Origin: Paracyclopina nana
Taxonomy: Eukaryota > Arthropoda > Copepoda > Cyclopoida > Cyclopettidae
NCBI GenBank assembly: GCA_019096065.1
Contig: JAGUCH010000008.1
Coordinates: 5,027,001-5,091,000 of the forward strand
DNA: 64,000 nt
Direction: 5' to 3'
In this document: positions 55,801 through 64,000 of the stretch, in pieces
Numbering within the stretch: the first letter of the stretch is position 1
Layout: every line of letters begins with the position of its first letter
The notes under the pieces: generated by a model
The model's input: the letters and a program-made list of their open reading frames with translations, nothing else
Told to the model about the DNA's origin: nothing
Databases searched by the model: none
Program-made: the position numbers and the translations under genes

Positions 55801-58131
55801 TTATCTTTTTCTCACACTGCTCGCATTCCTAGTTAAAAGGAGCTTTCTCCGGTTTCTTGGATACGCTCACATTTGACATTTTTTTCAAAAAATGTCTTTA
55901 TTCAACCACAGTGTGCTGCATATTCTCTATGGTGCTATACGCAGCTGCTCTTTCTACGAGCATCCAAGAAGTTTGCCACCGTATATGCATGATACAGGTC
56001 AAGAAAGTTAGCTCTGGCAGAGATCGAGGCCTCGAAAGATGTTGCACTTTACTCCGTATAGACCTCGCATGAGTTGTTGATGTAAGTGTGAAAAAATACC
56101 GAGGCACACTCACTAAGCTGAATGTCTCTTTCAGTTCACTCCAATTGGCAGAGAGTGTCCTCAAATTACGATATCACGAATTCGCAGATTGGGAGCGGAA
56201 ATCGATCTGCATGGAGTCATATCAATTTTTCTGCATTTGTCTTACCCAAAAGAAGTTGGCCAGCATGAAAGGCTACTTCACGCAGGTCAAGAAAACTAGC
56301 ATAATTGGCTAGGGGCCAAGCTTGAGGGCTCTTAGCCCTTATTACATTACGTATTTGTCAGCGAATGTGCTAAATAATTACCAGCCACATTCAGCATTAT
56401 GAAAGCACCCTCCTTCAAATATCGAATTTTACCAAAAAAAGTTAATTGGTTGGTTGTCTTAGAAGTGCAAAATAATTACAAGCCACACTCCGGATACTGA
56501 GTGCACCGTTCAGCACAGCCCAATTGGCTGTGAATGTCCTCAAATTCCCTGATCACGGCCTCGCTGTCTTCGCATGGGAACGGATCTGACATGCACAGAT
56601 TGACATCTCGTTTGTGTGTTGGCTCAGGCCTGGCTAAGACAAAGCCGGGCAGAAGTAGAATTTGTATTTGCACTTTGATTTGCATTGTGACCACTAATAG
56701 TGTTCCTAATTTTAAGCCGCGAGATATCACAAGAGGATAGGGGTCGGTCATGGGAATTTTTTCAGTGATAACATATAGCTGACAAATCCACTACAAATAG
56801 GCATTTTATTGTTTATTAGACTATTTATAGTTGTAGTATAACTGAACTGCTGCTACAGACGTTGAAAAATGAAACAAAAATGAAACTTTTGTAGATATGG
56901 AAAAATCTCATTTTCTGATGGATGACGACAACTTTCGTTTCTTTCCTGCTAATTCTATTATTGTTACTAGAAAAGGCCAAATTACATCTTTTCATCTCTT
57001 AATTTCACATCTTTTGTTCATTTCAAGCCTACTCGGATTTTCTAAATTAGAACACTCTCTTGCATGCCAGCAACTTAAAAAACCACTACAAACGCATACC
57101 ATGCCAAAAGTGCCTCTCAAATGGTTAAAAAGTCACGAATATAGGTTTATCATTGCATTTTCCAAGAATATTGCAAAAACATAATATTTATGAGATTTCT
57201 GAAAATGCAACTTCCTAGGTTGCTGAAATAACAGGGCGTTCTCATATTGGACTTTAGCTTACCAAAACCTGATTTTGGTTAACCAAAAACCAGTTTTCGG
57301 TAGGTAGCCACTACATAGAGCTTTACTAAAACCAGTTTTTGGTTAACCAAAATCAGGTTTTGGTAAGCTAAAGTCCAATATGAGAACGCCCTAACGATAC
57401 AATCTTGCTAATGACATCTATTTTCTAGTGAAGCGTGCTTTCAAAGAGCCCCTTATGGCAAAGTTAGCCCATTATTGCAGTAAAGTTTCCTACATGCATA
57501 CATTGTTTAATGATCCTCCTAATTTGCCAAAAAAGTTGATGCCAGAATTGCCCACCAGATGGCAATTTGTACAAGCTGGCTGCATGGCCATTAGGCCTGA
57601 CGGGCAGTAATTTTACGCGGGAAAATTTGAATTTCAAATCTGTGCCTTTCCTCTCACTTATGAAAATTGATTTCAATTTACAAGACAGATGGTTTTCTCC
57701 TTCAGCTTTCATCACTCAAAGCCTCGGTCGACTGAAAGTTGTGAAAGGCCTCCATTTAAGAGCTTATAATACTTTATGAAGCTGGCTCAAAGAGATATTA
57801 CTATTTTCATGCACCGTGAGCCTCTTCCACGTGATAGCAAAATGCAAGCGCTGCTTCATTTTGTGGCTGCTGTGGTCTGGGCCTTTTTTGTGTGCCACAA
57901 AATGAGGAAATACTTTGCGTTTTTGTCACGAATTGGCGTGTTTTTAGTAGCAGCAGCATAACTGAGATTCTGTTACATCGTAAATAATCATGTCGACTGC
58001 AGCGGCTCGCCCAAATTGAAACGTGACCTCTAACTTGCTCTCTTTTTCTTTTTACAGACGAATCCTTGCCAGCCAACAAGGTTTGTGGGCTGTACGAACT
58101 CCCCGAGAGATTCCAGGGCAAGTTTGCCTGA
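43824..58131 (+). CDS. ETHE1: ETHE1 mitochondrial persulfide dioxygenase
   Basis: Exons 43824-44039, 44098-44242, 44369-44554, 44633-44815, 45230-45346 and 58058-58131 join in phase into 306 residues. The first about 70 are Arg-rich and acid-poor ([20 protein letters not shown]), a mitochondrial presequence. The metallo-beta-lactamase fold is complete: [32 protein letters not shown] and the PAHDY histidine, as in ETHE1, which oxidises glutathione persulfide in sulfide detoxification. Exon 5 ends KKI plus G at a GTAAGT donor. The protein still lacks the ETHE1 tail (human ID-AVPANMRCG); the exon at 58058 supplies it: after TTTTTACAG, G plus AC completes Asp and reads [17 protein letters not shown].. 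to TGA. The last intron is therefore 12.7 kb and contains four other genes. Reading through the donor instead gives 18 unrelated residues. Confidence 0.85.
45367..46624 (-). CDS. TRMT12: TYW2/TRMT12 tRNA wybutosine-synthesis enzyme
   Basis: Three exons, 46624-46358, 46304-45697 and 45637-45367, join in phase into 381 residues. It matches TYW2, which transfers the alpha-amino-alpha-carboxypropyl group of S-adenosylmethionine to the modified G37 of tRNA-Phe during wybutosine synthesis in the cytosol. Visible family motifs: [20 protein letters not shown], the SAM-binding [39 protein letters not shown], and [10 protein letters not shown] near the end. Introns are 53 and 59 bases. The stop lies only 20 bases from the ETHE1 exon 5 donor on the opposite strand, so the whole gene is antisense inside the ETHE1 last intron. 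It is in tandem with HMGCR upstream. Confidence 0.93.
46786..50072 (-). CDS. HMGCR: HMG-CoA reductase, class I, ER membrane
   Basis: The rate-limiting mevalonate enzyme. One 2.9 kb exon (49733-46786) carries the TM N-terminus ([20 protein letters not shown]), the sterol-sensing-like block ([38 protein letters not shown]), a Ser-rich linker and the catalytic domain. Key residues are present: Glu in [12 protein letters not shown], Lys in DKKPSAVNW, Asp in [19 protein letters not shown], and His in [10 protein letters not shown] followed by HNRSS, which keeps the AMPK-type Ser. A first exon 50072-50039 ([11 protein letters not shown]) joins in phase through GTAAGAATC/TTCTTCGCAG, giving 993 residues. 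Without this splice the frame stays open to an ATG at 49914 (1042 residues). The exon is strikingly GC-rich against AT-rich flanks and lacks the many introns usual in animal HMGCR. Confidence 0.95.
50503..50514. promoter_or_regulatory. Palindromic E-box GATCACGTGATC upstream of HMGCR
   Basis: A 12 bp perfect palindrome centred on CACGTG, about 430 bases upstream of the HMGCR ATG. ATCACGTGAT is a known high-affinity E-box form for SREBP as well as USF and MITF/TFE factors, and HMGCR is a classic SREBP target. The same 12-mer occurs at 53668-53679. Confidence 0.5.
50515..51403. other. Intergenic region between HMGCR and the secreted-protein gene
   Basis: AT-rich, no supported gene. It should hold the promoter of the plus-strand gene at 51404. 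Confidence 0.45.
51404..53428 (+). CDS. Secreted low-complexity protein, unrecognised
   Basis: A single uninterrupted frame of 674 residues. The second Met (residue 11, [17 protein letters not shown]) starts a strong signal peptide, so translation may begin at 51434. The mature part is rich in Pro, Tyr, His, Thr and acidic residues, with a Thr run near 78-90, an EEEEEE stretch near 330, Tyr-rich [22 protein letters not shown] near 445-470 (shown in parts) and Lys/Pro-rich repeats of the type ..[19 protein letters not shown]. Dibasic KR sites near the end could be processed. It has no cysteine-rich domain and no Rebers-Riddiford motif I can see. Composition suggests a disordered cuticle, matrix or secretory protein. 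It lies in sense orientation inside the ETHE1 last intron. Family not recognised. Confidence 0.85.
   Translation: MKHGHWQKSTMTPRLIFLLLLLLRQHHKCVSTPNNGFLTDFFQRFPHLPFAQVQPQGANRAYYKTLDYMLQKRELPLTTTTSTTTTTKSTTVSYSAKDEIWFGSTPTPLYRGYVTEALKTRPPSLTFDHTNKKYNHVVTKPHSFHQYPKKLRHQKSDQYPFNQFEQKLQEPSYMTDPNNFALPHVMISAAKNPYAVNEEKTTVKPHELKSIYYAPNFDFHANLPQPFEVKALPLDYVTSTATPTAPPTYKTSVLPLVNYGPLPVKNEYFHHKHGDVEPFISYDNFELHKVASPQQLDEFEELAHQARKNPSDLAFGFFELDPIIKNHGEATEEEEEEYDGAEHHHFNHEPKYVTHIPMKYPNIVHSFHDEDLDVFGLHQLSDEDIDDPWLPQGGEILDATPSPPRHEEYREYDTSSLPQYKKPAVEKKTSYQSVDSGGVQNQDYEFFVDTENSHEEYYYDYAAENYDSVVENFKAGEEESSSHSTTTSIVPPHSFEFVPSIQESTTTGPEMSVAIPKRKRIRPFFKVATTTQVPKISVIPKGKPAPFSLIANMVTTTFKPFLKPQRPKKSIAIQPTIPILNQMAQGYKSFMGEKVSDFFKGLFPADANQNAAALQKRQGERSDHLTLGRPLKVTSTSFVKKINRSMSQGGRNELSPLEQVQVLLKEARDKPLLK
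53429..54648. other. Intergenic region within the ETHE1 last intron
   Basis: No supported gene. It contains a second GATCACGTGATC palindrome (53668-53679) and CTCF pair E (54325-54412). Confidence 0.45.
54325..54412. promoter_or_regulatory. Paired inverted CTCF-like element (copy E)
   Basis: Forward core with GATAGGTGGCGC at 54327-54338 and reverse core GTGCCACCTGGTGG at 54399-54412, offset 74. GCCGTGCAGCCAG (54366-54378) is identical to the corresponding segment of copy B and sits 20 bases from the second core. It lies inside the ETHE1 last intron, between the secreted-protein gene and the Kelch gene. Confidence 0.6.
54649..54654 (-). terminator. PolyA signal overlapping the Kelch gene stop codon
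   Basis: On the minus strand the gene ends CAA TAA TAAAGG, so AATAAA begins within the TAA stop itself, implying an extremely short 3' UTR if used. Confidence 0.5.
54654..56751 (-). CDS. Secreted PAN/apple-Kelch repeat protein
   Basis: Two exons, 56751-56480 and 55725-54654, join in phase (TT plus C gives Phe) into 447 residues. The N-terminus has a hydrophobic leader; the internal Met of [18 protein letters not shown] (56685) is the better signal-peptide start. A Cys-rich PAN/apple-type module follows, split by the intron: [13 protein letters not shown] then [19 protein letters not shown] and FCYCYS. The rest is a Kelch propeller, with repeats marked by VFLCGG, FYVIGGE, IYVIGS, IYVSGGK and VVGGV and their downstream Trp/Tyr. 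N-glycosylation sites (NGT, NHS, NIS, NGS) fit secretion. PAN-Kelch proteins are, from memory, frequent in copepods; their ligands are unknown. The gene is antisense inside the ETHE1 last intron. Confidence 0.88.
56090..56420 (-). pseudogene. Degenerate copies of the Kelch gene PAN exon
   Basis: Within the 754 bp Kelch intron, two minus-strand stretches resemble the real exon 1. One at about 56130-56165 matches its ..ATTTGAGGACATTC..CCAATTGG.. segment but carries in-frame stops. One at about 56379-56420 matches the exon end ([10 protein letters not shown] against [10 protein letters not shown]) and even keeps the GTAATTATT donor. They look like decayed tandem duplicates; the second could still be spliced. 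Confidence 0.5.
57233..57392. mobile_element. 160 bp palindromic MITE, TIR AGGGCGTTCTCATATT
   Basis: The ends AGGGCGTTCTCATATTGGAC are perfect inverted copies, and pairing continues through TTTAGCTTACCAAAACC and GGTTAACCAAAA to a 30-35 base loop. AAC flanks both sides. Same end family as the PKNOX intron MITE at 12460. It lies in the ETHE1 last intron, outside the nested genes. Confidence 0.8.
57552..57584 (+). promoter_or_regulatory. Single CTCF-like site with CTGGCTGCA module
   Basis: CCACCAGATGGCAA followed after exactly 10 bases by CTGGCTGCA (57576-57584), the same spacing as copy B. It lies 470 bases before the last ETHE1 exon. Confidence 0.45.
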
Positions 58132-61100
58132 AGGCACAATAATCATCGTAGTTGTATACACCAATGTGCTGAAGTACAAGTGTAATCTTTCCTATATCCC
58201 AGTAGTCATGCACTGTTTTTTTTCCCTTTCAAAGGCCTTGAATCGAAGGCTCTGGATTACTACGAAAAAAACATAATTGTGTTTGGAGAGTGACCTCTTT
58301 AGATTCGGCTTCTTTTCTAATTATTAATTTTGATTGCCGATAATGATTAGAAAAGATACTTTTTTTAAATTCCATTTTTGAGGTCAGCCCACTAAAATTA
58401 AGCTGATGCATCGTAATTTGCAATTATCAAAATTCAGCATAACCAAAAATGCCATTTATTAAGAAATGAAGAATTTAAAAGCTATAATTTTCATTTTTAT
58501 TCATTCTTTTCCCATATTTTATATAGCAGCAATTAGGCTCTTTTTCCTCCTCTCCTATTGGCAAAGTGAGCACAGAGTGAATAATTAAATGCGAGGACAA
58601 CTTTCGTATTCCGTCCTATAAATGATAATCCTGAATAAACATGCATTGGCTGATTTACCTTTCTTGTTTGTTATTTGCTGGCATAATTCAGCAGTGTGAG
58701 CATGATGCTTCCGTTTTCTACAAAAACTTCACATCTGCTACTTTAAGTAAATATGCTTTTACTTCGTGCTGGTCTGGCTCTTCTTTGGTCGCGCAAAATG
58801 CAAGAGCTTAAAGCATGCATATTCTCAATCTTTGTTTGGCTTCGCTGAAATTACTTTTTATGCATCCACATAGTGCTAGGACATGATTACAACTAAGCCA
58901 CTTAAATAAGTTAAGGCCCTCAAATGTCACCAATTCAATTAAGTCGTGTTTTTTCGACTGTCATATTCTTCAGCTGGTTTTAAAGGCCACTAGCTGTTAT
59001 TGGTAAAAAGACAAATAAGAGTGGTTTTTAGTGTTCAAAGGAAGAGTCTTTTTAGGATATTAAAAAAGGCCACCTGAGAAGCTTATATGAAAGCACTTAA
59101 GGAGCCCGTACCTATATTTCCTATGTACTGAGCTGCACTACTTGTGTCCAGCTGTTCCCTTTGGTCGAATAATCCAGAGTGACCGTTACAGTAGTAAACC
59201 TACTCATCCTGGAATTACTTTGGGGAAAATGTCTACTCTTACTTGTGCCATGGCAGGAGCAGAAGTGGCTTAGATGCTTCCTGCAAACCGGATTTTGATA
59301 ACGAATCGAGGAAAATGCTACTTCTTCTCCCATCCTACAAAATACAGCGCAATACATCACATTTATGGCTGAATGTAGCAGAAGTATCTCACAATGTATG
59401 CAATTCGTTTTATGGCTTTCATTGGCTTTACTGCTAAGGGGAAAAGTTTTCACTCTGAAAAAAGCTCTTAATGGGAGAGATGCGACGAGATGGTTGTACT
59501 GTGTTCTATTTTTGACTCGAAATTAGCCAAGATAAAAGTTCACCATGCTTCCAAAACTTGGATGTATCCAAAAGGCATGATGTAAAGTATCGTTTGCCTC
59601 CATTTCAAAATATAGATGGAAATTGCTTTTATTTTTGGTCTCTTTCACCAGAATTTCGTTTTAACGAGCCTTTTCATTAGATCAACTGAATATCAGAGAG
59701 AGCGGCAATCTTGACTAACTCGACTAACTGAGATCAACGCGAACCCTCCAAAAGCAAAGGTCGAACTTATCAACTTGGCGAGTTGGAGTGACAGATTTCC
59801 TAAAAATTGCGCTACCTACATATGACTTCGACCAGAGTTTCGACTTTGCAATTTGCTCAGCAATGTGCGTTGGATCTTATAATCAAGTTGAACTACTTTT
59901 CATGCTGCTGCCTATTGTATTTTTCATTTTTACCATAGGGGGCGTGATTAAAAATAGATAGTTGGCTTTAATTAGGTCTAGCCTATTCTTGTTTGCGCCC
60001 GCGAGCTTTCTCAGTAGTAAACAAAACTCAAAGGACAACATCTAGTAGTCTAGTAAAAAGCTGATAAGTCTCAAGTTGTCTCAGTTGTACCAACTCTCAA
60101 CTCAAGTATTTTGAATGGAAGTATTCATGGAAGAATTTTAATTTATGGGCCCTTTTTTGACTGGTAAAATATGCTGCAGATGTCTGTTAAATGCAAATGG
60201 TGGGAACCATCTCTTATAAGCCAGAAAAATAAGGGTAATGCGCAATTTTGCTATAAATCTGATTGGGAAACAAAAACCACCCACCAATTACCGAGTAATT
60301 GGTTAAGGCAAACATATGTAACTTCCAATTAGGCAACACAATGAATAATCATAATTTTGGTTATCTGGTGAATGTACATATAAAAAACCTGATGATTTCA
60401 AAAAAAAATCTATAATAATGAGGGAAGGGCCGAAATTCTCTGCTCTCCAATGCCATTATGCAATTAATTGCATTTATTTTTCTTATGATGCTGCAGCTGT
60501 AGCGGTCTAACTTTGATCTTTCCGTGGAATTGCTCCAGTTATAATGATATTTTTTTCCCATGGCAAGCAACAATGATAGCAGTATCTGAAAGTACTATGA
60601 AGGGCCTTTTGCCATAGCATGTCTCATTTGGTCTAGAGAAGGCCCTTGGGAAGCTATAAAAGTAGGAGCAAGGCTTTGTTTTGAAAGTAAGTAAGTAAGT
60701 AGCAGGTGTTTTTCTGCTAGCTGTAAGACCAGGATACAACATAATACAGATAGTCTGTTGTCGTCGCATAGGCCAAAATGCCACTTTATCTGGATGGCAA
60801 TGACCATGACCATGCTCAAGCAAGCTCTTCACGGAGTCTTCGGCGTCCACGAGCTAAAACACGGCGGCCTTCGAGAGAGCTAGCGAAGGCCTTTCATGGT
60901 CTGAAGCGCATTCGCTGCTCTTCCACCATATCTGCAAGAAGATACCCTCGTATCTTCAGTGGACCAGGAATATTCACAGGTACTTATTTCATCATAAAAA
61001 TGCTGGCCATGCCCAAAGTGACTCAATTCAATTTTCAGCAAAGTTGACGGCAGCCTGAGACAGAGAGAGGCTCAGTTTCGTCCTTGCTTACAACGAGAAA

Positions 61101-61910
61101 CGAAGTACATTCTATGGATACATAAAAGGAAACGATGTGTAGAAGCGAAGGTTTCGAACTGGTGAATGTGTGGAAGTAAAAGTAGCTTACTTCTTTTTTT
61201 CGGACCATTACATACTGGTAAGTGATCATCATCGGCTATACTATATACTACTCTTGTAATGAAGACAGTCCCAAGGTTTCTTTTTTTCTCTCGGACCCAT
61301 TTTGACTTTTTTCTCTGCTTGGGTCACTTTGGTCAGCAAACTCATTTAACTTTTTCTTGGTTTCTTTTTCAAAAGTTTTGGCCATGAATGAATGCTGCGG
61401 ATGGCGCGCGCGTGTTTGTTGTGCCTGAGTTTTTAGACTTTTTGTGTCAGATGCTGCAATATCAATATTTTATCACTTTTCTTGTGCGAGTAATTATGAA
61501 TTCTTTTAGAAGATGAATAAAGGCATAAAATGATTTTTATAACAGTCATTTTGAAATGCCGACTCAAATTCGCTCTTTTTGAAAGCGCCCTCTGCTACAT
61601 TTTTATGGCTTATTGCCTAATGAATATTGGAAATGGAGTTTGCTCTTGAAATGTGTGACCTTGGTGAATTCGACCCTTAGAAATGGACTTTGGACCACGT
61701 TAGACCACTTGTTTTTTAAGCACCCTTCACATTTTTGGCCTCCTTTTGAAACTCGATTCAAATAGCGAGAATTGCCGCTAAATCTCTTTTTTATGCGTGA
61801 TCTGGCTCGTAATTTCAAAACAACCTTGAGTGTAGTAGAAAATTTCCAAATAACTTATCTTGTACGAAATTGAAGAAGCATTTTTGGAAACTTGTTTCTC
61901 GCTTTTTCAG
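58132..61910. other. Intergenic region, few features
   Basis: After the ETHE1 stop an AATAAA at 58634 may end its transcript. No supported gene follows. A frame from an ATG at 60778 (68 residues, Arg-rich) ends at a possible donor but in a phase that does not fit the next exon at 61911. CTCF-like words lie at 59935 and 61585. Confidence 0.4.
58634..58639 (+). terminator. Possible ETHE1 polyA signal
   Basis: AATAAA about 500 bases after the ETHE1 stop in the last exon. Confidence 0.35.
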
Positions 61911-62207
61911 ATCTCATTCGATAATGTTCCATCACATGATTCTGGCCTTTGCTGTGCTCGGCGTGGTCATCAACGTCGTGGCCTTCATCATCATCACGAA
62001 GAAAAAGGACAAGTCCATGTTCCACGACCTCCTGAAAATTCTCACAGCCTACGATGTTGGCGTGGTGATTTGTTGCGCTTTTCAATTTGCATTTCCAAAC
62101 TTGTGGCCAGCCTACGTGACCAACATTTACCCTCACATTATGCCCTACTTATTGCCAGTCATGCATATCACAGTTCTCACTTCAGTCTACTCGACCATAC
62201 TCATCAG
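61911..62207 (+). CDS. FMRFamide-receptor-like class A GPCR, one exon (partial)
   Basis: An exon of 297 bases between CTTTTTCAG and an AG/GTAAGC donor starts and ends in phase 2. It encodes three hydrophobic helices: TM1 HHMILAFAVLGVVINVVAFI followed by the basic loop TKKKDKS; TM2 FHDLLKILTAYDVGVVICCA, where LxxxxxxD fits the conserved TM2 Asp; and TM3 IMPYLLPVMHITVLTSVYST, which ends just where the LER/DRY motif would begin in the next exon. The N..YPHIMPYLLP wording resembles arthropod FMRFamide/myosuppressin-type receptors. The 5' exons are not found upstream and the remaining exons are not within 62208-64000, so the gene is partial or has long introns. Confidence 0.7.
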
Positions 62208-64000
62208 GTAAGCAGCAATTTCGCTATATTAGGACTATTGCGGCCTCGTTATGGGGACGTTTCGAATATTTACTCTCCTTTGCGTCGGGGACGTCCGTTT
62301 GCGCAACTTTAAAGCCAACTTTTTTATCGGTGTACCACTCCCTAGCTGTTATTATTATTATGGTATCAACAACAGCAGGGGAAGAAACCCCACTTTTATC
62401 CAGGATTGCTGTTGTCAAGCTCAGGTTTTGCAGTCGCAGCAACCGCGTTGAAAAATAGCAGTCATTGAAGGCCTCTCATCTGGCCTTGGAAAATTGCAGC
62501 AGCAATTTCTGCTAGTATAGCACTACTATAACATGACCACTTTTTCTCCACTTTTTGGCCACCCTCTTTATTGGTGCACATAATGGAGAATCCCTTTTGT
62601 TTCATCTACGAACAAAGCTGGCTAATAAGCAATAGACATAACTGCTATATATATAAGTTCTTTAGTAAGTTTTAATATAGAGTGTTATGATGGTCTTTTA
62701 GTGTGTAACAATGGCCTTCATTCTCCGGATTTGGCCTTCTCATGTTGGCAGCAGGCTGATGGAGATTTTTTTTCATGACTCAAGGCACTGCTAATGCATG
62801 TAAAAGTGTAGTATACATGTTACACGAGTACACGTAATGCCCATCAGATCAGAAATGTTATATGTTGTTGTTATATAAATGCAGGCTCCTTGAGGAAAAT
62901 TGTCCACGTAAATTAGATCTGAGAGATAACTCTGATGATTATGATAGTAATATATAGCTTTCTACTTGTATTATATTATTTACGAGGAGCTTTTTTATTG
63001 GTCTTGAGAAGTCTCTCAATAAATACTGGACTGCTATCCCTTACTCTAATGTTATGTATAGGGTTTTGTCAAAGGAATGCTCACCACTTTTTTAATATAC
63101 TTCCAGCTGTATGTAGTGCTTCTTTGATCACGAACATGATGACCTAGCATCCATCTCTAAAGACCACAAAGACTACGTTGCATTGCTTTTTTTTCACTAT
63201 GTAATATATTGCATTTACAGCAGTACAAATGTATAACACTTTTAGAGCTATACTACAAACTAGGAAAAGAGGCAATTCTTGCCAAACACTTTGAAACTTG
63301 GCTTGGATACAAGCTTGTAATTATTAGCTGATCTGAATCTTAAGCACTGTTGAGCTGCCAAGGTCAGAAAAGATAGTGGTATTGGCTTGTTTTGCATTTC
63401 AAATGAGCCAGCTGTAGTAGTTTGGCTCCCCAAAGCGAGGCCGAAAATCTCGATACTGAACTAGGCCTCGTAAGTTGCACTGGACAGCAGATCAGAGTGA
63501 ATGATTCCAAATATAGACCACTTTGAGGTGCTTTTAGAATTTCTCTTTTTACATCTTAACAGATCAAAGTGAGAAGTTGTGGAGTTTTAAAAAATAACGC
63601 TTACTACGCTTGTAGCACAAAGAAGCGTCAACAGGCCTTGATGTGACCTTTATTTTGTGCGCTGCCGTAAATAGGAATACAGTTCCTTGTGAAGCCCTAC
63701 GCTTATTGTTTTCTGCATGCACAATTGGATGTTTAGATGTCGCTGTTATTAAAGTTGATATGTGTACGTGATAATTATATGCTGAAAACAAGCAATAACA
63801 GTTGACACGAGCTCCATAGCATTGCTTTGCCGACGATGCTTTGTAGCAGGATTATGAATGGCAGTACAAAAGCGCGTCGTCCATTTTTATGAATTAAAGA
63901 CTTATATATGTGTTGGGTCATTTTTCAAACAACTACGTACTACTACTATAAGTTTGGTGAAAAGAAGCTAGCTGCTCACACAATTCACAAGAAGGCAAAC
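62208..64000. other. Intron of the GPCR gene or intergenic; nothing recognised
   Basis: AT-rich sequence without supported exon, RNA gene or strong repeat. The next GPCR exon should begin with a residue completing AG and a Leu-Glu-Arg-like motif; none is seen. Confidence 0.4.

Noticed and set aside
60778-60971. Plus-strand frame MPLYLDGNDHDHAQ.. with a possible donor at its end
   Set aside because: Phase does not fit the GPCR exon at 61911, composition is not that of an extracellular receptor N-terminus, and no partner exon was found.
8741-61596. Weaker CTCF-like words at 8741, 11813, 24259, 59935 and 61585
   Set aside because: They match only 8-10 core bases (AGATGGCGC, AGAGGGCGC, TAGGGGGCG) without the paired layout or the second module, so I did not list them as separate sites.
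1-64000. LTR retroelements, Polintons or other viral fossils
   Set aside because: No reverse transcriptase, integrase, capsid or long direct terminal repeats were recognised anywhere in the window.

Overview
The window reads as nuclear DNA of an arthropod, most likely a crustacean and plausibly a copepod. The reasons are animal-type genes with many short GT-AG introns, an AT-rich background, arthropod-style CTCF motifs (AGGTGGCGC core), a PAN/apple-Kelch secreted protein, an FN2-containing superoxide dismutase, and a PKNOX/PREP TALE homeobox gene. The group is inferred; no ribosomal or mitochondrial marker is present. I see no LTR retroelement, Polinton or viral fossil.

Layout. 0.4-5.3 kb (+): a nine-exon membrane-anchored Cu/Zn superoxide dismutase, with an inverted-repeat transposon in its last intron. 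5.7-7.7 kb (+): an arylsulfatase B-type enzyme in nine exons. 8.2-8.6 kb (-): a small two-TM protein of unknown function. 9.6-15.6 kb (-): a complete PKNOX homeobox gene. 16.4-17.8 kb (-): a tandem PKNOX paralog that keeps the MEINOX domain but ends before any homeodomain. 18.3-22.8 kb: a 4.5 kb foldback-type DNA element with long terminal inverted repeats carrying about fifteen 171 bp direct repeats. 22.8-42.5 kb: a gene-poor stretch holding candidate exons of one long-intron minus-strand gene (TATA promoter near 42.46 kb), palindromic MITEs, a 1.4 kb TIR element and CTCF-like sites.

43.8-58.1 kb: ETHE1 persulfide dioxygenase (+). Its first five exons lie at 43.8-45.3 kb and its last coding exon, carrying the conserved PAN..CG tail, lies at 58.06 kb. 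The 12.7 kb last intron holds four other genes: TYW2/TRMT12 (-), HMG-CoA reductase (-, GC-rich, one intron), a low-complexity secreted protein (+, one exon) and a PAN-Kelch secreted protein (-, two exons). 61.9-62.2 kb (+): one exon of an FMRFamide-receptor-like GPCR that continues past the window.

The strongest candidates for something new are: (1) the homeodomain-less MEINOX paralog beside PKNOX; (2) a family of composite elements of about 85 bp made of two oppositely oriented CTCF-type motifs with an added CTGGCTGCA module 10 or 20 bp from the core; (3) the four-gene nest inside the ETHE1 terminal intron; and (4) the type I membrane SOD with FN2 ectodomain and a PPPY cytoplasmic tail. All exon models are read by eye from splice sites, phase and protein-family similarity; none is backed here by transcripts.
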